Origin: Myxococcales bacterium
GTDB lineage: Bacteria > Myxococcota > UBA796 > SXON01
NCBI GenBank assembly: GCA_009692585.1
Contig: SHYX01000072.1
Coordinates: 1 to 16,418 of the forward strand
Direction of reading: 5' to 3'
DNA length: 16,418 nucleotides
Positions 12,841-16,418 of the stretch are shown one piece after another. The notes beneath the pieces are model-generated. The model was not told the DNA's origin and searched no databases. It saw only the letters and a list, made by a program, of their open reading frames with translations. The translations under genes and the position numbers were made by a program. Each line of letters begins with the position of its first letter. The first letter of the stretch is position 1.

Positions 12841-15165
12841 CTAGGCCTCGCCGTCGAGGGTGGGCTTGCCGAGCGCGATCTCCGCCGGGCGCTTCCATAC
12901 CGCGAAGAAACCACGCCGGAAGAGCTGCGACCCGCGGGCGGCGCGCGCTCCCGCGTACTTCCGGGCGTTGACCACCTCTTCGCGCCCGAGTTGGGTGAGC
13001 ACCGACGGCCCCGTGTCGCGACCGGCATGCAGCTCGAAGGCGAAGACGGTGTCCTCGTCGCGCAGTTTCAGCCCCATCACGCCCTTTCCGGCGCCTTTGA
13101 GGATGGGAATCTCGCCAACCGGGAACGTGAGCACGTTGCCCTGGGTGCTGGCGAGGCAGACGTTCTCCGCGCCGTGGCTGACGTACGCGGCCAGCACCTG
13201 ATCGGTGGGGCCGTCCAAGCGCATCAGGGTGCGGCCGTTGCGATTGCTGGCCTCGGCGACCATGGCCACGGGCATCCGGACGACCTTGCCCGCGCGCGAC
13301 ACCGCTACGAAGTAGGGTGGCGGCGGATCATCGCCGAGCACCAGCGCAGTCTGGGCGGGACCGATGGGCAGGTTGCGGGGGTCGTGGGAGAGCACACCAA
13401 CCACGCGTTCACCGTCGGCGAAGGCGAAGAACTTTTGGATGGGCTCGCCGTGGCCGGTGGTGGCGGGCAGCCCGTCCACGCGCAGGGAGTAGGCCATGCC
13501 ATGGCTGGTGAGCAGCGTCAGCATGTGGCGGGTGGAGCTGCGCAGGGCCCAGCCAATGCTGTCACCCTCGCGAACGCGCACCTTCTCGACTCCCGTGATC
13601 GTGCCCTGGCGCTTGATCCAGCCATCGCGCGTCACGACGACCACCGCATCTTCCGACACCAGGTACGCGTCCTCGGTGTAGACGACCGCCGCCGTCTCGA
13701 CCCCGATGCGCGTGCGTCGGTCATCGCCGTACTGGGTGTGGATGTTGCCGAGCTCGTCTTTGACCACGTCGCGGAGGGCCTGGCGGCTGCCGACGATGGC
13801 GGCGAGGCGCTTGGCGTCGGCCCGCTTTTCTCCGAGCTCCTCTTGGATGACCAGGATTTCGAGTCTGGCCAGCCGGTAGAGCTTCAGCTCCAGGATCGCG
13901 TCGGCCTGGACGTCGTCGAGGTCGAAGCGGAGCATGAGCTTTTCAGCGGCGTCGCGACGACCCTCTGACGCGCGGATGATCCGGATGGCCTCGTCGAGGC
14001 AGTCGAAGATCTTGGCGAAGCCTTCGAGGATGTGGATGCGCTCGCGCAGCCGTCCCAACTCGTACTCCAGGCGGCGCCGCACCGTCTCGATGCGGAAGTC
14101 CAGCCAGTGCTGGAGCATGCGCTTGAGGTCCAGTCGCTCCGGGGCGGCAGACTCTGGGTTTTCGGTGGGGACCAGCGCGGTCATGTTGACGTGGATGGCC
14201 TCTTCGAGGCGGGTGTGCTTGTAGAGGAAGGCCAACGCCGCGCTTTCGTCACCCTGTTGTCGAAGTTCCAGCACGACGCGCACGATGTCGGTGCTCTCGT
14301 CGCGCACGTCGGTAATCTGCGGAAGTTTCTTCTGGACGACGAGATCGCCGATCTCCTCGACCATCTTGGCCTTGTTGACCCCGTAGGGCACCGAGTTGAT
14401 GATCAAGAAGTGCTTGCGGCCCTTCTGCTCGGTTTCCCAGGTGCCGCGCACCTTGACCGTGCCCTGGCCCAGCTCATACATCTGGTGTAGCTCGTCAGCA
14501 CCCGTCGTGATCTCGCCGCCGGTGGGCAGGTCGGGCCCTTTGACCTTGCGGCAGAGTTGCGCGATTGAGGCGTCGGGGTCGGCCAGTAGCAGCAGGCAGG
14601 CGTCGATGACTTCCCGCAGGTTGTGCGGGGGGATGTTGGTCGCCATGCCGACCGCGATACCCTCGCTCCCGTTCACCAGTAGATTGGGAAACTGGGCAGG
14701 AAGCACCACGGGTTCGGTGTTCTGGCCGTCGTAGGTCTTGCGGGTGTCGACGGTGTTCTGCTTCAGCTCGGCGAGCAGCTCCACTGCGATCGCGGTCAGC
14801 TTGGCTTCAGTGTAGCGATAGGCCGCGGCATTGTCACCGTCAATGCTGCCGAAGTTTCCCTGACCATCTACCAATGGATGGCGTAGCGAGAAGGGCTGCG
14901 CCATCCGCACCAGCGCCTCGTAGACCGAGCTGTCGCCGTGGGGGTGGTACTTTCCGAGCACGTCGCCGACGATGGCCGCGCACTTCTTGTAGCGCGCCTC
15001 GGGCGTGAGCTTCTGGTCGTGGAACATTGCGTACAGGATGCGGCGATGCACCGGTTTGAGGCCGTCACGCACATCGGGCAGCGCGCGCGCCTTGATGACG
15101 CTGAGCGCGTAGCTGAGGTAGCGGCGCCGCGCGGCGTCGGCGAGTGAGGTGGTGAGAAGTTCCAT
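12841..15165 (-). CDS. parC: DNA topoisomerase IV subunit A (ParC; GyrA family)
   Basis: A 774-residue breakage-reunion subunit. ATG 15165 is used; no clear Shine-Dalgarno sequence lies upstream, but [21 protein letters not shown] fits the family start. The catalytic tyrosine is Tyr118 in [11 protein letters not shown]. The quinolone-determining region reads [21 protein letters not shown] (from 73), with Ser79 and Glu83 at the key positions; Glu there is as in ParC, GyrA usually having Asp. Other motifs are [12 protein letters not shown] (100-111) and [19 protein letters not shown]. The C-terminal half has beta-pinwheel-like segments ([34 protein letters not shown]), but the GyrA box QRRGGKG is absent at the expected place, where [14 protein letters not shown] stands. 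That favours topoisomerase IV over gyrase. The stop is 3 bases before parE, so the two form an operon. A true GyrA elsewhere in the genome would be expected. Confidence 0.92.
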   Translation of the reverse strand: MELLTTSLADAARRRYLSYALSVIKARALPDVRDGLKPVHRRILYAMFHDQKLTPEARYKKCAAIVGDVLGKYHPHGDSSVYEALVRMAQPFSLRHPLVDGQGNFGSIDGDNAAAYRYTEAKLTAIAVELLAELKQNTVDTRKTYDGQNTEPVVLPAQFPNLLVNGSEGIAVGMATNIPPHNLREVIDACLLLLADPDASIAQLCRKVKGPDLPTGGEITTGADELHQMYELGQGTVKVRGTWETEQKGRKHFLIINSVPYGVNKAKMVEEIGDLVVQKKLPQITDVRDESTDIVRVVLELRQQGDESAALAFLYKHTRLEEAIHVNMTALVPTENPESAAPERLDLKRMLQHWLDFRIETVRRRLEYELGRLRERIHILEGFAKIFDCLDEAIRIIRASEGRRDAAEKLMLRFDLDDVQADAILELKLYRLARLEILVIQEELGEKRADAKRLAAIVGSRQALRDVVKDELGNIHTQYGDDRRTRIGVETAAVVYTEDAYLVSEDAVVVVTRDGWIKRQGTITGVEKVRVREGDSIGWALRSSTRHMLTLLTSHGMAYSLRVDGLPATTGHGEPIQKFFAFADGERVVGVLSHDPRNLPIGPAQTALVLGDDPPPPYFVAVSRAGKVVRMPVAMVAEASNRNGRTLMRLDGPTDQVLAAYVSHGAENVCLASTQGNVLTFPVGEIPILKGAGKGVMGLKLRDEDTVFAFELHAGRDTGPSVLTQLGREEVVNARKYAGARAARGSQLFRRGFFAVWKRPAEIALGKPTLDGEA

Positions 15166-15239
15166 GCGACGCCAGGGGAGCAGGGCGAGGGGAGGGGCAG
15201 GAGGCTGCGGCCCGGGAGGACCGCGAGGGGGCGGGTGCC

Positions 15240-15278
15240 ATTATCTCCCCGGGCGCTACGGCGCCTGCGCCTGCGCCT
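15240..15278 (-). promoter_or_regulatory. Possible parC promoter -10 box and adjoining hexamer repeat
   Basis: In the 119-bp gap between the CotH gene and parC, the minus strand has GATAAT (15245-15240), five of six bases of the -10 consensus, about 75 bases before the parC start. No -35 hexamer fits. Just upstream on that strand are a small dyad GGCGC/GCGCC (15252-15265) and three tandem GCGCCT units (15261-15278, plus strand). Nothing else is seen in the gap. Confidence 0.3.
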
Positions 15279-15284
15279 ACGACG

Positions 15285-16418
15285 TCACAGACCGACCTTT
15301 GCCCGCACGTAGTCGTCGTAACCATCGATCACGCCCGCATAATAGTCGCGGTAGTACCAAACGTCGTCGGGTGTGAACGGGCGCTTGGGGTCGGTCTGCA
15401 CGTCCGACTCGGTGAGGTCCCAGGCGGCCTGGGCGCGGCTCAGCATGTCGGCCTCGTCGTAGGCATCCACGGCGACCTCGATGCGCACCTTGAGCTCGGC
15501 GACGCAGGCCGCATCGAGCAGGCACGCGTAGCCCAGGCGCAGGTACGCGGTGTTCCAGGTTTCGCCGGTGGTCTCGTATTCGTTGAAGGTCTCGTCTTCG
15601 CCCCAGGGCATGAACACGACGCGTCGGGCGTCGGACGGGTCCTCGTACAGGATGACGTCGTTGCTGTGGAAGGGATAGCCGTCGTAGTTGCCGACCGCGG
15701 CGCACCACGCCCAATAGTCCAGGAACTGGTCCACGTTGACGACCGGACCCAGCTCACCGAAGAAGTCGCCGCCCCAGGCGTCGAGCGCCGCCATGATCGC
15801 GCGGAGGTGGTCCTTCTCGCCGGTGCCGTTGTTGAGTTCCCAGAAATACATGCCGGTCTCGGTGAACTCGGCGCCGCCCGCCGCGGTCGCCCAGAGGTTC
15901 CCCGTCGCGTCCGCGAAGCGCCGCTCGATCCACTCGTCGTCCATCGCTTCGACGTTGGCGTAGAGGCCCATGGCCTCGCCGTTGAGCGTGACCCGCGCAA
16001 AGCTGGCTCGCGATGCAAGCTGCGACTGGTCATGGAGCAGCGAGTAGACGATCACCTCGCGAGACTGGATGTAGTCGGTGCCCATGTTGTTCAGGGTGAT
16101 GCGCTGCAGGGATCCGTACTTCTGTTCGGGGTCGAATTCGTCGGTCTTGATCTTGAATGCCGCCTTGCAATACCCGTCCTCGCAGTTGAGGTCCATGTAG
16201 GTGCTGGAGCCTTTGAGGCGAACCCCGACCCCGAGCAGCTCGGTGCCGTTGACGACGAGGTCGCCCTCGACGTACTCGTTGCCGTTGCGATTGAGGGCGC
16301 GAATGGCCGCCTCGCTCAGGGTCAGGTCGACGGTCTGGATCACGGCCGGATCGAAGAACGCTTCGTAGATGGCGTCCTTGTCCACATCGATGTCGGTGTC
16401 GGTGTCGGTGTCGGTGTC
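15285..16418 (-). CDS. CotH-kinase-family protein, N-terminus beyond the window
   Basis: The frame is open to the right edge, so the gene is 5'-partial, with 377 C-terminal residues visible. The first visible residues are an Asp-Thr repeat (DTDTDTDTDID), a linker of the sort that often follows a lipoprotein signal. A GTG at 16385 is in frame but is more likely an internal valine. The body matches CotH proteins: DLTLSEAAIRALNRN, GDLVVNG...GVGVRLKGSSTYMD, KAAFKIKTDEFD, ITLNNMGTDYIQSRE, GLYANVEAMDDEWIERRF, GNLWATAAGG, then NYDGYPFHSNDVILYEDP and RVVFMPWGEDETF. Known CotH members are atypical protein kinases that phosphorylate spore-coat or secreted proteins; whether this one is active cannot be shown here. 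The FMPWGEDETF form of the usual PWDxD motif is, to my knowledge, common in this clade. It is on the same strand as parC, 119 bases upstream of it. Confidence 0.88.
   Translation of the reverse strand, partial: DTDTDTDTDIDVDKDAIYEAFFDPAVIQTVDLTLSEAAIRALNRNGNEYVEGDLVVNGTELLGVGVRLKGSSTYMDLNCEDGYCKAAFKIKTDEFDPEQKYGSLQRITLNNMGTDYIQSREVIVYSLLHDQSQLASRASFARVTLNGEAMGLYANVEAMDDEWIERRFADATGNLWATAAGGAEFTETGMYFWELNNGTGEKDHLRAIMAALDAWGGDFFGELGPVVNVDQFLDYWAWCAAVGNYDGYPFHSNDVILYEDPSDARRVVFMPWGEDETFNEYETTGETWNTAYLRLGYACLLDAACVAELKVRIEVAVDAYDEADMLSRAQAAWDLTESDVQTDPKRPFTPDDVWYYRDYYAGVIDGYDDYVRAKVGL

Noticed and set aside
12187..13968. A 593-codon open frame on the plus strand
   Set aside because: It overlaps both parE and parC in antisense and shows no conserved motif; both real genes are motif-complete.
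16383..16385. GTG at 16385 as the true start of the CotH-family gene
   Set aside because: The frame stays open to the edge through an Asp-Thr linker, and no ribosome site precedes the GTG, so the gene most likely begins beyond the window.

Overview
This is a GC-rich bacterial window with strong G/C bias at third codon positions in the well-supported genes. Two multi-repeat DxDxD 'MopE-type' lipoproteins, a CotH-kinase-family protein, an FGE-sulfatase lipoprotein and many antisense open frames make a myxobacterium-like lineage (Myxococcota or a neighbouring former deltaproteobacterial group) the best guess. This is inferred from gene content; no rRNA or other phylogenetic marker was compared.

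Layout. Positions 1-236 (minus) hold the N-terminus of a MopE-type lipoprotein that runs off the left edge. Divergent from it is a compact plus-strand run of three genes, probably one operon: a TIGR02466-type 2OG-Fe(II) oxygenase (299-1009), a secreted alkaline-phosphatase-superfamily phosphodiesterase (1040-2629) and a ten-helix DMT-like membrane protein (2639-3655). Positions 3656-4943 are mostly decayed DNA. They contain a small fragment resembling the membrane protein just upstream, a short hypothetical gene that appears to be broken by one inserted base, and an AT-richer patch with no convincing gene.

Positions 4944-8309 (minus) encode a 1121-residue lipoprotein: two Ig-like N-terminal modules, 14 tandem acidic repeats of about 46 residues and a C-terminal lamin-tail domain. 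Its 3' end carries three adjacent hairpins. Divergent from it is prs (PRPP synthetase, 8471-9409). Positions 9410-10040 are non-coding and structured. They hold a GC-rich terminator-like hairpin, four copies of a 22-bp repeat arranged as an inverted pair of tandem pairs, a fifth diverged copy, and a composite hairpin with a GCGA loop. An FGE-sulfatase-like lipoprotein gene follows (10041-10840), interrupted by an apparent one-base deletion.

The rest is on the minus strand. parC (15165-12841) and parE (12837-10927) form a two-gene topoisomerase IV operon with a 3-bp gap. Upstream of it is a CotH-family protein (15285-16418) whose N-terminus, including an Asp-Thr repeat linker, lies beyond the right edge.

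Housekeeping genes (prs, parC, parE) alternate with envelope or secreted proteins. No complete new system is obvious. The parts most worth following are the 22-bp inverted repeat element with its hairpin, the three-gene oxygenase/phosphodiesterase/membrane cassette, and the two one-base frameshifts.
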